A DNA stretch of 64,000 bases from Azorinus chamasolen. Taxonomy: Eukaryota > Mollusca > Bivalvia > Cardiida > Solecurtidae. The notes under the pieces were generated by a model. The model was given only the letters and a program-made list of their open reading frames with translations, did not search any database and had not been told where the DNA came from. Of the stretch, positions 1 to 10,985 are shown piece by piece; position 1 is the first letter of the stretch; each line of letters starts with the position of its first letter. The stretch lies in NCBI GenBank assembly GCA_963576725.1, contig OY755243.1, positions 81,951,945 through 82,015,944 of the forward strand, written 5' to 3'. A program made the position numbers and the translations under genes.

Positions 1-112
1 TCACGCAGAAAGCTCTTTTTCTGCATGACATTCATCCTGCATTAAGCGGCCACCTGTCTGAAAGTATCTAAATTCTTCTCTACTAGAATTCCGGTTTAGA
101 GGGGTTTTACTG
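1..112 (+). mobile_element. D1 TA-type MITE, right part, cut by window edge
   Basis: The right half of the core hairpin (CTGCATTAAGC, CACCTGTC) is followed by the D1 right end GGTTTAGAGGGGTTTTACTG and then TA. The left half lies outside the window. Confidence 0.75.
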
Positions 113-276
113 TATTCACTAATTGTATACGTGTTACACAAATAGGCGTGTACTTGAGAATGTAATAAATCTGTTTTGAAAGTAGAGCATTTGAAATGTG
201 CATTTGTGGGAGAATGTTAGTACAAACGAGATTTTAAGTCTTCTTTATAGGATAAATCCAGTGCAGTTTCGATTAT

Positions 277-400
277 TTAACCCTTAGCCTGCTAAGTGCC
301 ACCTAGCTGACATTAGCAAACAGCTACAATCTCACCGTCTCCGCGTCTCGGCGTCTCATCAGTATCCAAGGTTTGACACCCTGTCAATAGTATCTCAAAA
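277..400. mobile_element. Degenerate C2 TTAA element
   Basis: It starts TTAACCCTTAGCCTGCTAAG, the C2 left end. Remnants of the C core (GGCGTCTCATCAGTATCCAA) follow. No right end is recognisable. Confidence 0.35.
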
Positions 401-525
401 GCTTGACTGCTTCGAACTTTATTTATTGAGATGCTTCGTTACTTAGCGTGTCAACCTGATCCAATTTATTTACATGCGATGTTTTTTTAAGGTATGTTGA
501 ATCTTAATTTTCACACAAACGAATG

Positions 526-572
526 TGTCACACGTGTGAAATTTCGTAGGAATTCCTCACACATGTGTGACA
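526..572. repeat. Short imperfect inverted repeat
   Basis: The arms TGTCACACGTGTGA (526-539) and TCACACATGTGTGACA (557-572) are near-complementary around a 17-bp spacer. It belongs to no family seen elsewhere in the window. Confidence 0.5.
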
Positions 573-579
573 ATTACAT

Positions 580-1300
580 ACGAATATGCCACAAGTAAGT
601 GATGTACCCCCTTTTTAACCACCTCGTAGTACGCACGAAATGGTCACATTCTGGTTATCGTAGCTATTACGATTGAATCAATGAGAGCACTTTAGCGGCC
701 GCAATTAAGGAGTGTCGGTTGGAAAGTGTTGCCCTAAAATCGGGTCTTTTATGGCAGTTAAGGTCCTTGAATTGACTCGAAGATATGTCCGTCCGCCACA
801 GTTTGACAGTGTAGCCCTGTTCCTAGATATTTTGTAACGGGTCCTTGAATTTACTCAACAGTCTGTCCATCCGTCTAACCGTCTGTGCATCCATCATCTT
901 TATGTTCGGATTGTAACGTTGACATGCGTGAAAGGATTTCAGATAATAAGGTAGAAGTGTTGTGCACATCAAGTCGAAGTGTCGCGTGCAAAATATGCGT
1001 CAATACCTCCAATGTGCGGTTTGTATTAAGTTTGTTAATACAGTGTATTACATATAGGGATTTATACGACCGACAGACGAACGGAAAGGCGCATGAACGA
1101 ACGAGCGAACGCTACAGTTATACTCTTTATATTTTGTATCAAATAGATTGTAGCTAATGTTAAAGGATTTCCTGTTTGTGATGTATGAAGTTATGTAATT
1201 GTTTGAAAGTGTTGTCTCTCTACAAATAAAGCGCATTTCGAAGAATTCAAAACAACACATACAATATCATAGTTTATTTCCTTACGGAACTTTGTATGAA
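580..1300. other. No recognisable feature
   Basis: Unique-looking AT-rich DNA. A 90-codon open frame at 885-1157 has no recognisable motif. Short GTCCGTCC/GACGAACG-like runs near 790-870 and 1070-1110 could be decayed repeat tails. Confidence 0.4.
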
Positions 1301-1304
1301 TTAT

Positions 1305-1785
1305 TTGAACCATTTCCTTCATATAAACGCATACGACGAATTTGCAAACATCTCCTATAGGATCCGTCTGATCTGGATCTCATATGTTTGCTTATAAAAA
1401 AACATAACTCTGGTTATGCAGTTTCAACAACAGTGAACAAAATCTGTTTTCCATGTTCTATTTTATTGATTCTGAACAAAATCTTTTTTCCGTGTTCCAT
1501 TTTATTGATTCTGTCCATGAGTGTTTATGAGGTGAGGACATCTTGAATAAATGGTAAACAGAGAAAGGGCGGGTGTTTATGAGGTGAGGACATCTTGAAT
1601 AAATGTTAAACAGAGAAAGGGCGGGTGTTTATGAGGTGAGGACATCTTGAATAAATGTTAAACAGAGAAAGGGCGGGTGTTTATGAGGTGAGGACATCTT
1701 GAATAAATGTTAAACAGAGAAACGGCGGGTGTTTATGAGGTGAGGACATCTTGAATAAATGTTAAACAGAGAAACGGCGGGTTAA
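1305..1785 (+). mobile_element. B2 TTAA MITE containing a 52-bp minisatellite
   Basis: The left end TTGAACCATTTCCTTCATAT is a mutated B2 terminus. The hairpin remnant GCAAACATCTCCTATAGGATCC follows, then the B2 body (TTTTATTGATTCTGTCCATGA). The expected right end, AAACAGAGAAAGGG...TTAA, has become part of a five-copy tandem array (1521-1780). Confidence 0.7.
1521..1780. repeat. 52-bp minisatellite, 5 copies
   Basis: Unit starts GTGTTTATGAGGTGAGGACA fall at 1521, 1573, 1625, 1677 and 1729, exactly 52 bp apart. Copies are nearly identical, which implies recent expansion. The unit is the right end of the host B2 element. Confidence 0.95.
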
Positions 1786-1796
1786 CTAGTCCCATT

Positions 1797-2025
1797 TTAA
1801 CACATTATCAACTAGTGACGCATTTTTGCGCATCTATAGAAGTCACTTTATGAAACCATTGTGATAAATAGAGCATTTGCTCCTATAGGAGCAAATGCTC
1901 TATTTATCACAATAGTTTCAAACTACAAAATTCTAAATGTTTCCTTTCCTCTAGTTAATGCTCCTTTTCGGTAGATACATTCGAAGAGGCTGCGTCTATA
2001 AATAGACTAGGAGAGAATGAGTTAA
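1797..2025 (+). mobile_element. A-type TTAA MITE
   Basis: TTAA occurs at 1797-1800 and 2022-2025. The 70-bp hairpin 1851-1920 is centred on GCTCCTATAGGAGC (1879-1892). The body carries CCTCTAGTTAATGCTCC and the right end GGAGAGAATGAGTTAA. The left end (CACATT...GCGCATCTATAGAAG) matches the copy at 18318, so these two form a subfamily. Confidence 0.85.
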
Positions 2026-2111
2026 GCACGACTTGACTGACACCTGCAAGAAGCCTGGTCCAGATAAGACGTATCAGATTCCAAAATGATTCACATCCGG
2101 GCAATAGTTTC

Positions 2112-2338
2112 TTATGCCTTTACTCCGTGATAATTCATGTGCGTAATAATGACGTCATGAATATTAGTTAGATTAATTTGTTATAACAGCACATGGACAC
2201 ATAATTTGTTAGAATCATATAAATATTATATCATAAGCAAACAGAGCCGACAAGAGCATATCCTATAGGAGCCGTCTGATCCGGGTCTATTCTGTTTGCT
2301 TATGCGTAGAAAGGCATATTTATGGAAAAAAAGGTTAA
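2112..2338 (-). mobile_element. B1 TTAA MITE
   Basis: It runs from TTATGCCTTTACTCCG to AAAGGTTAA. The body has TAATGACGTCATGAATATTA, with a full CRE palindrome at 2150-2157. The hairpin GCAAACAGAGCC...GTCTATTCTGTTTGC has a damaged left arm. Confidence 0.8.
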
Positions 2339-2472
2339 ATATTGAAAGAATCGAATGAACGTGAAAATTGTAACGTATCAGAATTCTTATTCAACATGAC
2401 TAGAGTAAAAACTGTGATTCTCGGCGACTGTAGAAAATGGGCTATTCGTTCAAATTAGGACAAACCAACAAT

Positions 2473-2580
2473 CCAACTTGACGATTACTTCCCAAGAGAC
2501 CGTTCACCGAGCAACAAACTTGATAGTATCACTAACGTCATTACAATACATTTACAAGTCAATGAAGGTACTTCGAAACT
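2473..2580. repeat. R1 dispersed repeat, copy 1
   Basis: Similar along its length to 11715-11819. Shared blocks include CATTACAATACATTT and CAAGTCAATGA. The family is unrecognised. The CAAGTCAATGA block also recurs near 10677 and 18119. Confidence 0.6.
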
Positions 2581-2950
2581 ATGCCATTCTTTTATTTGAG
2601 CTTAACGTTAACATACAGCCTGCCGAACAAATTATTTTGCACTAGTTTTCATCCGCTACAGTTTCCAATCTATAATCAGTATGCCTGCCAATATGCAATC
2701 AGGGTGCCAAGCAGTTTGAATCCTGGTGAGACACCGAGTTACTTGGCGTCCAATCTGGAACTACACTGTTTGCACAGGCAAACAATCATCCGTCGGAAAG
2801 GCTAAAGGTTAAAGTCGTGGCATAATGCATAGTATAGGCATGAATTACTCACTAGATATATGAATAAGGTCGTAAGTATTCAATATACTCTTCACGGTCA
2901 GTCCTAAAAGCTACGACATTTAATCCTTAATCCGCTGAATATTCAAAACC

Positions 2951-3056
2951 TATAGGAACTTTCTGTATTAATTGTGTCTTGCATGAAGCAGCCACCTGCT
3001 TTTCAAATACACCTGTTTGTTCCTTTAGTGGTCCTTTTAGAGTGGTTCCACTTATA
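2951..3056. mobile_element. Degenerate D-type right half
   Basis: CTATAGGAACTTTCTGTATT, then CATGAAGCAGCCACCTGC, then a decayed GGTCCTTTTAGAGTGG end match the D core and right flank. No left half is seen. Confidence 0.4.
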
Positions 3057-3111
3057 CTGGTTTCTAAACAGGGTCAAATGTGTTTCTCAAAACTGTAATT
3101 GTCACTTTTTG

Positions 3112-3535
3112 TTTGCCATTGTGCATTCATAGCTAGAAGAATGAGTATGGCAATTGATACAATTTGTTTTGCCTTTGGGCTTTATGACCGGTGATACGGA
3201 TTTGACAAGTGGTGCAATTTGTTTGCCATTGGCCGGTGATACGAGTATAAGTGGTGCTCTTTGTTGTTTGGGCATTTATAGCCGGTGATATGGGTATAGA
3301 AAGTGGTGCAATTTATTTGCCATTGGGCTTTATGGCCGGTGATACGAGTATAAGTGGTGCAATTGGTATGCCTTAGGCTTTATGGCCGGTGATACGAGTA
3401 TGACAAGTGGTGCAATGTGTTTGTTTTAGGGCTTTATAGCCGATGATACGAGTATAACTGGTGCAATTTGTTGGCCTTTGGATATTTATAGCCGGTGATA
3501 CGAGTATGACAAGTGGCGCAATTTGTATTACCGTT
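3112..3535. repeat. Minisatellite, 50-54 bp unit, about 7 copies
   Basis: GCCGGTGATACGAGTAT-like starts occur near 3186, 3232, 3281, 3335, 3385, 3439 and 3491. Each is followed by AAGTGGTGCAATTTG and GGGCTTTAT. Copies differ, so the array is older than the 52-, 46- and 64-bp arrays. Confidence 0.9.
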
Positions 3536-3562
3536 GAACCATTAACATACACATAACGAATT

Positions 3563-3625
3563 TCATAGAGTTACTCAGCGTCTGATCAGCATCCATGATG
3601 TTGCCGGTCAAAAGGTAGAACACTT
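3563..3625. mobile_element. C2 fragment
   Basis: GAGTTACTCAGCGTCTGATCAGCATCCA is the centre and right arm of the C hairpin; the rest is missing. Confidence 0.45.
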
Positions 3626-3866
3626 TGCAGTAGATAAGAGTTTAGTAGACATCAGGTTTATCATTTACAGCAGAAAAAGAGTTGAGAGCCGATGACTAGT
3701 CGTTTTAGTCGATAATACATGTATTTCGAACGTTGTTTAGTCCAACTAAGCAAACATTGAGTACCAGACATCTTTGACACTAGCATTTACACATAACACA
3801 ACTCATTACTTCATGAATACTGATGTGAAAACCAATGGCATTAGAACTAATAATCAGATGAATGGT

Positions 3867-4108
3867 TTAACCCTTTCCCTGTTCTATGTTTACTCCAAAT
3901 TTAAATACATACTGAATATTCATGGACAATACAGCTTTAACTAAATATGAAAGGTGGAACACTGTAGCCATTTTAGAAAATAAATAAACAAATAACAAAT
4001 TTTTCAAATTCACTTAGCAAACAGAGCAGACCCTGATCAGACGGCTCCTATAGGGTCTACTCTGCTTGCAAACACGTGAAAACACGTTTAAATGAGGGGA
4101 AGGGTTAA
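3867..4108 (-). mobile_element. B2 TTAA MITE with truncated hairpin
   Basis: TTAACCCTTTCCCTG (3867) to GGGAAGGGTTAA (4108). The hairpin has lost one inner quarter: GGCTCCTATAGGG runs straight into TCTACTCTG, so the right arm lacks GAGCCGTCTGATCTG. Confidence 0.85.
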
Positions 4109-4139
4109 ATTGGCAAAAGAAGTTTTAGCCAGTGCAGAA

Positions 4140-4294
4140 AGTGTGGAATCGTATCTATAATTCTATATTAGTTTAAAAAATAAACAGTATAGATCCTAAT
4201 CAGACGGTTTCAAAAGCAGCGGCCTGGTCTTGGTCTACTCTGTTTCAACTTTGCAAAGGCGTTAAATGTTTTACTCTATGGAGTAAAAGGTTAA
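4140..4294 (-). mobile_element. Truncated B1 element
   Basis: It contains GTGGAATCGTATCTAT, a degenerate hairpin and the right end GGAGTAAAAGGTTAA. The left body is missing. Confidence 0.6.
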
Positions 4295-5130
4295 ATTATA
4301 AAGGAAACCTAACACCCACATTACGATAATTTTGAACCAGTGAAGTAGAGCAAGATACAAATGTAGCACTTTCTGACATTAAAGTATTCAAAGAAAGTTG
4401 TAAATTATATCCGTCGCGGTTCCAGACAAAAGTAATTGCAATTAGATGGTTGAACGATTTCCACACTAGACTAGCATGAATGTCTTTTGTTCACTTGACT
4501 GACCTATCTGTGTATGGGATTTACCTTAGTTAACTTTCGGACAACCCTAATTTTTCGGACACCCAATCTCCCCTCTGCATGGGTTTGTAAAGCTGATTAG
4601 ATCAATATGCCTTCAGTCGGGTCACTTTAACCCTATCAGTGCCAGCTTTGTCGTCTGATGGACACATTTTCGTCTACTTAGGATAATTGTGTAACCCACA
4701 CCAGATGGCTCATCCGGGCATGTGATGTTTGTTTCAAATTAGTTTTCAAACGTCACAGCGACGTACGAACTCTTGCAGAAACAAATAAACATTAGATACA
4801 TTTTTCATATTAAGGCAGGTAGGCTTAAACAGTTTGAAGAAGGTGGTAACGAATTGCGTCCTGCATTAAAGTGATATTCTCTACAAACGCATATTTCAAT
4901 AAGATAATGAACCATTGTGTTGGTTATGTTGAATATTACTTATGAAAGTTATCAAAAACGTGAAAGTTTCGTCTTCTTCAGCGTTTATTCAATCGCATTA
5001 CTTGCGGTGCACTTCTTTTAAGCATATAAACAAAATTTAATGATCTATGTATTTTAAGAATTTTGGAAACGCATTTCTTGTAGAAACTTTAAGCAACTGC
5101 CTGTTATTAAAACACATAATATAAATTAAG
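4295..5130. other. Mostly unassigned DNA
   Basis: A possible C-type start (TTTAACCCTATCAGTGCCAGC, 4626) and a D-like scrap near 4820-4870 are too decayed to delimit. No coding signal is visible. Confidence 0.35.
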
Positions 5131-5188
5131 CGTGTGTGTGTGTTTGTGCGTGTGTTATGTGCGCACGCGTGTGTATGTGTACGTATTA
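5131..5188. repeat. (GT)n-rich microsatellite
   Basis: Interrupted GTGTGTGTG...GCGCACGCGTGTGTATGTGT tract. Confidence 0.85.
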
Positions 5189-5663
5189 CGGGTGGGGGCG
5201 TCTACTGTACATATTGTGAACATTCCATTTCATAATGTCACAATGTCATGATATACAAAGGATATTCTAGGAGGCACTTTTACGCTCGTGCCGCCGTTAC
5301 CAATTATCACATAACTTCTTTTCACAGACAATTTATGGGAAACCTTTCGTGCTAACAGGTCCTTTCCCAGACAGTTAGTATCGGATTAATTCGGAGCTTA
5401 TTGTAATACCTTTTACCACACTGAGACGTGGTTACCAATGTTTCTTTGTGACGCCGGGAGTCAACTAATGTCTCGAAACACAGGGTTATCATTGGGAAAC
5501 AGATATTCACATAGTGAACAACGTTTCAAATGTATATAGTGTAGTCTCATACTCTCCGGCAGTGATGAAGACAGTGGTCTATCTTGATACCAACTACTTC
5601 TGATGATGCAGAGACCGATGAGATACCATGAATGACTGGACTATAGACGTACATATATGTATA

Positions 5664-5778
5664 TATCAATATTTCTTATTTCTTAGCCATACCCTATCGT
5701 GCTGCTACTCATTAGAATCGCCGCACATAGGTGATTCTAATGAGTAATATAAGGCTTGGCGGGGAAATATACCAATAT
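5664..5778. repeat. Imperfect hairpin, possibly related to E
   Basis: The inner arms TACTCATTAGAATCGCC (5705-5721) and GGTGATTCTAATGAGTA (5730-5746) pair around an 8-bp loop. The outer parts (TATTTCTTAGCCATACCCTA / AAGGCTTGGCGGGGAAATA) pair loosely and resemble the flanks of E hairpins. Confidence 0.6.
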
Positions 5779-5991
5779 TCCAACTAGACTTCCTAAATGA
5801 ACCTAAATACGCAGCTCTGAAATGTCAAGGAGTGTACACCTTCATCACACTAGCATAATTATATGTTGTTTGCAAATCGACGTGCTACATTTTCGATTAT
5901 ATTATTAATTTATTCTGACTATTTACATTGAGCCTAACGCTTACTGCTATTCTGTTTGAAAGTTCAAAGGAATATATAAGCTAACGTTGAC

Positions 5992-6382
5992 CACATGTGC
6001 CCTTCGCATGCTATATTTCAACAAAAACAACAACTTCACCACAAATACATTATTTTTTTAATCACATGTCAAATTTCTAAAACATACCAAAATACAGTTT
6101 TCTGACCCATCAACACCCCCCCCCCCCCAAAAAAAAAAACCAAGCAAAAAAACCCACCAACATCTGTGCACACCCCTGCTCTATATAATAAGTAATACTA
6201 AGTAATTACTTATTATATAGAGCAGGGGTGTTCGAGAATTATTTTTTTTGGTTGGGTCAGAAAACTATATTTTGGAATGTTTTAGATACTTATGACATGT
6301 AATTAAAAAATAATGTATTTGTGATGGAGTTGTTGTTGTTTTGTTGTTATTGTTGAGACATAGCATGCGAAGGGCACCTGTG
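5992..6382. mobile_element. hAT-like MITE with long inverted repeats
   Basis: Ends CACATGTGCCCTTCGCATGC and GCATGCGAAGGGCACCTGTG are inverted. Flanking ACGTTGAC at 5984-5991 and 6383-6390 is an 8-bp target duplication, the size typical of hAT elements. The two arms pair over nearly the whole 391 bp around AGTAATTACT (about 6190-6215). The left arm has a poly-C/poly-A tract (about 6113-6140) that the right arm lacks. No transposase is present. Confidence 0.85.
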
Positions 6383-6679
6383 ACGTTGACAAGAAACTAG
6401 GGACGACGTGTCCATCGTTCAGTCAGCTGTAACTGACCAGAATGTACCAAAAACGAACAACAATATCGTTAGAATACGTCGGCAATTGAATGATCTATTT
6501 TGGATATGTGTCTAACTGGCTACTCTGTAAATGTCAAAGTATTTACGTAACCAATCGTCTTATCAATGCTTTACTTGATCCGTACCCAGCTGTGTCTGCT
6601 CCAATGTGGAAATGGTGCAATTAGGACTACTTCCGAGTCGATCAAAACAACTAAGAAACTATTGATAGAATGTCACATA

Positions 6680-6849
6680 CAGTAACATCTCTCTATAACG
6701 ACCACTAAATTACATTAAGTATTTTGTGTTAAATGCAAGTGGCTGTTTATATGTCTATAGGAGCGTTCTGTTTAACTTTCACTTTGCTTAAACAGCCACC
6801 TGTTAACTAATTAACACAATTTAGTGGCCGTTATAGAGAGGTTTTACTG
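6680..6849. mobile_element. D2 TA-type MITE
   Basis: CAGTAACATCTCTCTATAAC to GTTATAGAGAGGTTTTACTG, flanked by TA on both sides. The core hairpin is shortened (left arm CAAGTGGCTG fused to CTATAGGAGCGTTCTG). Confidence 0.85.
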
Positions 6850-6854
6850 TAGAT

Positions 6855-6950
6855 TTGATCCAGTTGAGAGGCCGAGTTACTCGGCGTCTGCTCTGGTTCC
6901 AAGCTGTTTGAAAATGCCAATGCAGGATAGGTTGCGGATAGCGGGATAAG
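6855..6950. mobile_element. C2 core fragment
   Basis: GATCCAGTTGAGAGGCCGAGTTACTCGGCGTC with GGTTCCAAGCTGTTTG is a C hairpin centred on CCGAGTTACTCGG. The flank GGTTGCGGATAGCGGGATAA is the C2 right flank. Confidence 0.6.
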
Positions 6951-7039
6951 AGTTTAAGTAATTTCGAGCATATTATATCAGGGCGTATGTATTGTTACGT
7001 AAAACATCTCTATGCACTCAAATAAGTATCTTTTTCGAT

Positions 7040-7127
7040 ATTTAAGACAGGTGGAAGCTTCCTGTGAGGTGAAAGTCCCATAGGAACTATCTGCGTGACA
7101 TTCAGTCTGTATTAATCAGCGATCTAC
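7040..7127. mobile_element. Degenerate D core
   Basis: Decayed D core with GACAGGTGG, GGTGAAAGT and CATAGGAAC blocks. No ends remain. Confidence 0.4.
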
Positions 7128-7144
7128 ATAAACGATCCCAAATC

Positions 7145-7373
7145 TTAACCCAATCACTCATAGGCTATTTTTGGATCCAACCACTTCGAATAAATCTACC
7201 AAAAAGGAGCATTAACTAGAGTAAAGGACATTTTTAGAATTTTGTAGTTTGAAACCATTGTGATAAATAGAGCATTTGCTCCTATAGGAGCAAATGCTCT
7301 ATTTATCATAATGGTTTCCATGGGTGATTTTCACAGAGGCGTAGAAAGGCGTATTGATGGAGGAAATGGTTAA
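7145..7373 (-). mobile_element. A-type TTAA MITE
   Basis: TTAACCCAATCACTCATAGG to GGAGGAAATGGTTAA. The hairpin at 7250-7319 is near-perfect with centre GCTCCTATAGGAGC at 7278-7291. A 24-bp D-type end fragment (GGTTTAGGGAGATTTTACTG) follows just outside, at 7387-7406. Confidence 0.9.
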
Positions 7374-7478
7374 TAACTAAATGCTCGGTTTAGGGAGATT
7401 TTACTGTACACATGTACTTATATAACATGTTAGGCAAATGTTATTGTTCTCTAGTTCAGATTCTGATATAGACTTTCT

Positions 7479-7720
7479 TTAACCCTTTCCATGTTTAACA
7501 TTTCATTCAAGATCATTAATATTCATAGACAGAATCATTAAACCAAAACAGTGAATAGGGGTTTATTTCTCCATGATGAAAACTGTAAAATCAGATCAAT
7601 AAAATTCCGTAAGCAAACGGAAGATATCCTGATCAGACAGCTTTTTCAGGAGCTGTCTGGTCTTGGTCTACTCTGTTTGCAAAGAGCGTGAAAATGCGTT
7701 TATATGAAGGGAGGGGTTAA
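7479..7720 (-). mobile_element. B-type TTAA MITE
   Basis: TTAACCCTTTCCATG to GGGAGGGGTTAA. The hairpin GCAAACGGAAG...CTACTCTGTTTGC has the inner centre AGCTTTTTCAGGAGCT rather than CTATAG. Confidence 0.85.
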
Positions 7721-7734
7721 AAGGTGTAATTATA

Positions 7735-7830
7735 GTGTCAAACAGTTTGGATCCGTTGAGACAGCGTTACGAAGCGCGGCGTCTCATCTAGATCAAAACG
7801 ATTTGCAAACCTTAGCACAGGTTCACACAT
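7735..7830. mobile_element. C2 core fragment
   Basis: GTCAAACAGTTTGGATCC and GGCGTCTCATCTAGATC flank a mutated centre. Confidence 0.6.
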
Positions 7831-8005
7831 TGCCGGTTAATGTTCTAAGTACCGACACTTTATGAAGTCAAGACTTCTTGTATCAATAGTTTGTATTTTT
7901 TAATAAATGATGGTGTTTGAACCTGTTATAAAAATGAAGGGAAAATAAATTAACAAATATAAGGTAATGGTAATGTAATGTTATAATACGAGGTAATAAG
8001 TACTA

Positions 8006-8208
8006 CATTAAAATATCTCTATAACTGCCACTAAATTGTGTTAATTCGTTAGTAATTAGGGACAGGTGGTTGCTTAAAGCAAATTGAAAGAAAACAGAAC
8101 GCTCCTAAGGGTTCTGTTTTACTTTCACATTGCTTTAAACAGTCACGTGCCTTTAACACAAAATACTTGATGTAATTTAGTGGCCGTTATAGAGAGGTTT
8201 TACTACTG
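8006..8208. mobile_element. D2 TA-type MITE
   Basis: A mutated left end (CATTAAAATATCTCTATAAC) and the right end GTTATAGAGAGGTTTTACT. The hairpin ACAGGTGGTTGCTTAAAGC...GTCACGTG is centred on CGCTCCTAAGGG. Confidence 0.8.
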
Positions 8209-9000
8209 TATAACTGTAAGATAATAATGAATATATGGTGAAGTAAATAAACGTGGATATGGCATGTTGAACCAATTGCTTGGTTTGTCAACATTATGTC
8301 CAGATTGTTTAGAGCTTACAACGATTTGCCGTTGCCAGCCAAGTGGACATACACATTACAATGGCGCCGACATCAATTACAACCACGTCTATGCCAAGGC
8401 CACACCTAGGAAAGTCTCGGTTATTTACAAGGATTTTCAATACCGTCAAACCATAGATTACCTGCAGCATTTCTAGACATTATCTACAAAACGCGGGCCA
8501 TTCATCTATGATTTAATATCAGAAGGCAAATTACAAGAGAAATAATGAGTTAATTTACTATATACGTGTACCTAGCATGCTGATACTGATGTTGATAAAA
8601 GTGTGAGAGACTGGTTCTAAGAATTCTAAACCTAAAGGCATCTTATTCTAATCATGTTGGTATTTGACATTCTGAAATAATCGCATCAATAAATTTAGAT
8701 TTATTCATCTTCCACCAATAATGTTGTTTTAAATTACAGAATTACTCTCGATTTTCCTTTAAGCATAGCCTCTTAACGCAATATGCTTAATGCAGGTATT
8801 CCAATATTATTTATTTCTCGCTAAATTATCAACTGTATTCTATTAGCAATGAACAGTTCAATAAACAATCACAATCATAAGCATAGTATGATGAAAGCAT
8901 AGAACTAAATATATGTTTGAATATTTATTGTTGCTTTGAACAACTCTGAACTATACAAACAGATATAGTAGTACCATACAACATATCTTTACAAACACGG
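8209..9000. other. No recognisable feature
   Basis: Unique AT-rich DNA. The 70-codon frame at 8264-8476 shows no known domain and no flanking splice logic. Confidence 0.4.
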
Positions 9001-9004
9001 TCAG

Positions 9005-9105
9005 CGTGCCAAAATAATTGGCACCCGAGGAAACATGGAGTTACTCGGCTCCTCTAGATCCAAACTATTTGCAAGGCATATCAACGATTCGTCAATAGCG
9101 GTGAA
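9005..9105. mobile_element. C2 core fragment
   Basis: GGAGTTACTCGG centre with right arm TAGATCCAAACTATTTGCAAGG; the left arm is eroded. Confidence 0.55.
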
Positions 9106-9109
9106 ATAG

Positions 9110-9328
9110 TTCATATTCCCTCATATGCTAGTTTTAGACCCAAACTCTGAATTTACTGAAAAGGAGCATTTACTAGAAAAAGGACATTTTAGAATTGTGT
9201 AGTTTTTAAACCATTGTGAAAAATAAAGCATTTGCTCCTATGGAGCAAATGCTCTATTTATCGCAATGGTTTCATAAACTGGCTTTTACAGAGGCGTCAA
9301 AAATCGTCAATATGAGAGAATGAGTTAA
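9110..9328 (-). mobile_element. A-type TTAA MITE
   Basis: The left end is mutated (TTCATATTCCCTCATATGC); the right end is GAGAATGAGTTAA. Hairpin 9208-9272 is centred on GCTCCTATGGAGC, one base shorter than the family centre. Confidence 0.8.
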
Positions 9329-9636
9329 ACGCCAACGTCCAAATTATATTGTTTGCGTCCTTGAGTATAGTTTTGCATCCAGAGGCAGTTAATAAGGTAA
9401 TGAAAAGAAAGATCACCGACGGGGTTCCTTGACACTATATTGTGTGTGTCGTGACGGTAATTACTACTGATATGGAAGCTGTACGTTGTTGATTCCAATG
9501 AAATAATTCAATTATTCTACGCTATCATTTGCCATCAGTCAGGAGATTCGTTAGTTTGCCACGGGCGAACCAGTTATTATCTTTGCAAAAAGTGTTGGTC
9601 TAGATGAAAGGTCATGAAACACCGAGTACTTTGAAA
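9329..9636. other. No recognisable feature
   Basis: Nothing identifiable on either strand. Confidence 0.4.
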
Positions 9637-9830
9637 CAGTGGAACCTGTCCTAAGCGGCCATTAATTTATTGAACATAGGAGTCTTACTTGGTTGCTCAA
9701 TGCAGGGCAAAAGTAATGCAGACCGTTCCAATGGGAGCTTTCTGCATTCCTTTTCATCTGTATTAAGCTACCACGTGCCTTACAGAACCATAATTAGACA
9801 TTGCTTTGATAGCTGCTTATATTGTATATC
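9637..9830. mobile_element. D3 TA-type MITE
   Basis: CAGTGGAACCTGTCCTAAGC is the D3 left end. The core (TGGTTGCTCAATGCAGG...CTGCATT...CTACCACGTG) is damaged, and the right end has decayed to AGCTGCTTATATTG. Confidence 0.75.
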
Positions 9831-9851
9831 ATCAGGATTCAAAATGTTTAA

Positions 9852-10124
9852 CACTCTGTGAGTATCTTATAGAGAAACCACGTACACCCTTGTTTGGCAC
9901 TGTGTGAATATCTTATAGAGAAACAACGCAAACCTTTGTTCACTGTGTGAGTATCTTATACAGAAACCACGCAAACATTTGTTTGACACTGTGTGAGTAT
10001 CTTATACAGAAACCACGCAAACATTTGTTTGACACTGTGTGAGTATCTTATACAGAAACCACGCAAACATTTGTTTGACACTGTGTGAGTATCTTATACA
10101 GAAATCAAGTAAACATTCGTTGTT
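9852..10124. repeat. 46-bp minisatellite, 6 copies
   Basis: Starts of CACTGTGTGAGTATCTTATA fall at 9852, 9898, 9941, 9987, 10033 and 10079. The third interval is 43 bp, the others 46. The last copies are almost identical. Confidence 0.95.
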
Positions 10125-10297
10125 TGAAAACGGAAATGTTCAGGCATGTATCATGCTACATTTCGAGCGTTTTTTGAACACATATTAATTTCAGAAATAT
10201 TGACTGTACGAAAATTGCTTAACTGACATTTATTAGAATGGCATCATGAACAAAGGAATTTTTTACCATGGTAGAACTTGCAGAAATAGATATTTAT
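10125..10297. other. No recognisable feature
   Basis: AT-rich unique sequence. Confidence 0.3.
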
Positions 10298-10380
10298 CAT
10301 TTCATAAGCAAACAGATCAGACTTTGACCAGCCTGCTGCTGTATGAAGGTCTGATCAAGGTCTGGTTTGGTACTGCGTCA
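10298..10380. mobile_element. B hairpin fragment
   Basis: TTTCATAAGCAAACAGATCAG and GGTCTGATCAAGGTC resemble the B hairpin; its ends are gone. Confidence 0.45.
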
Positions 10381-10803
10381 TAACAGTATTATACAATTTC
10401 ACCTTTTCTGTATAATTACACTGCCAGATCATTGTTAAATTCCGTAAAAATGTAAATACAAATTTCCCGATTTAACAAAATACATGTTTAAAGACAGAAA
10501 CAAAATGTTTTGAATCTCTGATTTTTTGACAAGTTTAAAAAGCTTGCATGACTACAGGCAAAAATTGTGGTTCATTCATATTAGAAGAAACAGCGACACA
10601 GCCGTCGACAATGCTCTCAAAACTACCGTATGAAGCTGCAAATTTGGGCATATCTGGGTTGCAAGAATCCATTTGCAAGTCAATGAATAGAGTTCTGGAT
10701 TTTGTCAAACACATTTAAGCTATTAAAGGCTATTAAAGTCGAGATTGGTTACGTAGAATACGCATTACGAAAGACGTATCCATTACGGTTTTAAAAATAG
10801 TTT
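10381..10803. other. No clear feature
   Basis: A stretch near 10670-10690 (CATTTGCAAGTCAATGA) matches one block of the R1 repeat. No coding signal. Confidence 0.35.
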
Positions 10804-10985
10804 TTAACCTTTAGCCTGCTGAGCAAACTTTTGTTGGTAGAAAATGTCATCAAGTTCAGCTCCCATACTTGATTAAAACCACATTCCTAACAACACGGCC
10901 ATAGTATCAACCAATTTGGAACCAGGTGAGACGCCGAGTTATTCGACGTCTCATCCGGTTCAAAATTGTTTCTGTCTACTGTTAA
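10804..10985. mobile_element. C2 TTAA element
   Basis: TTAACCTTTAGCCTGCTGAGC start. The hairpin AATTTGGAACCAGGTGAGACGCC...GTCTCATCCGGTTCAAAATT is near the right end. It ends in the TTAA at 10982-10985, shared with the next element. Confidence 0.7.
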
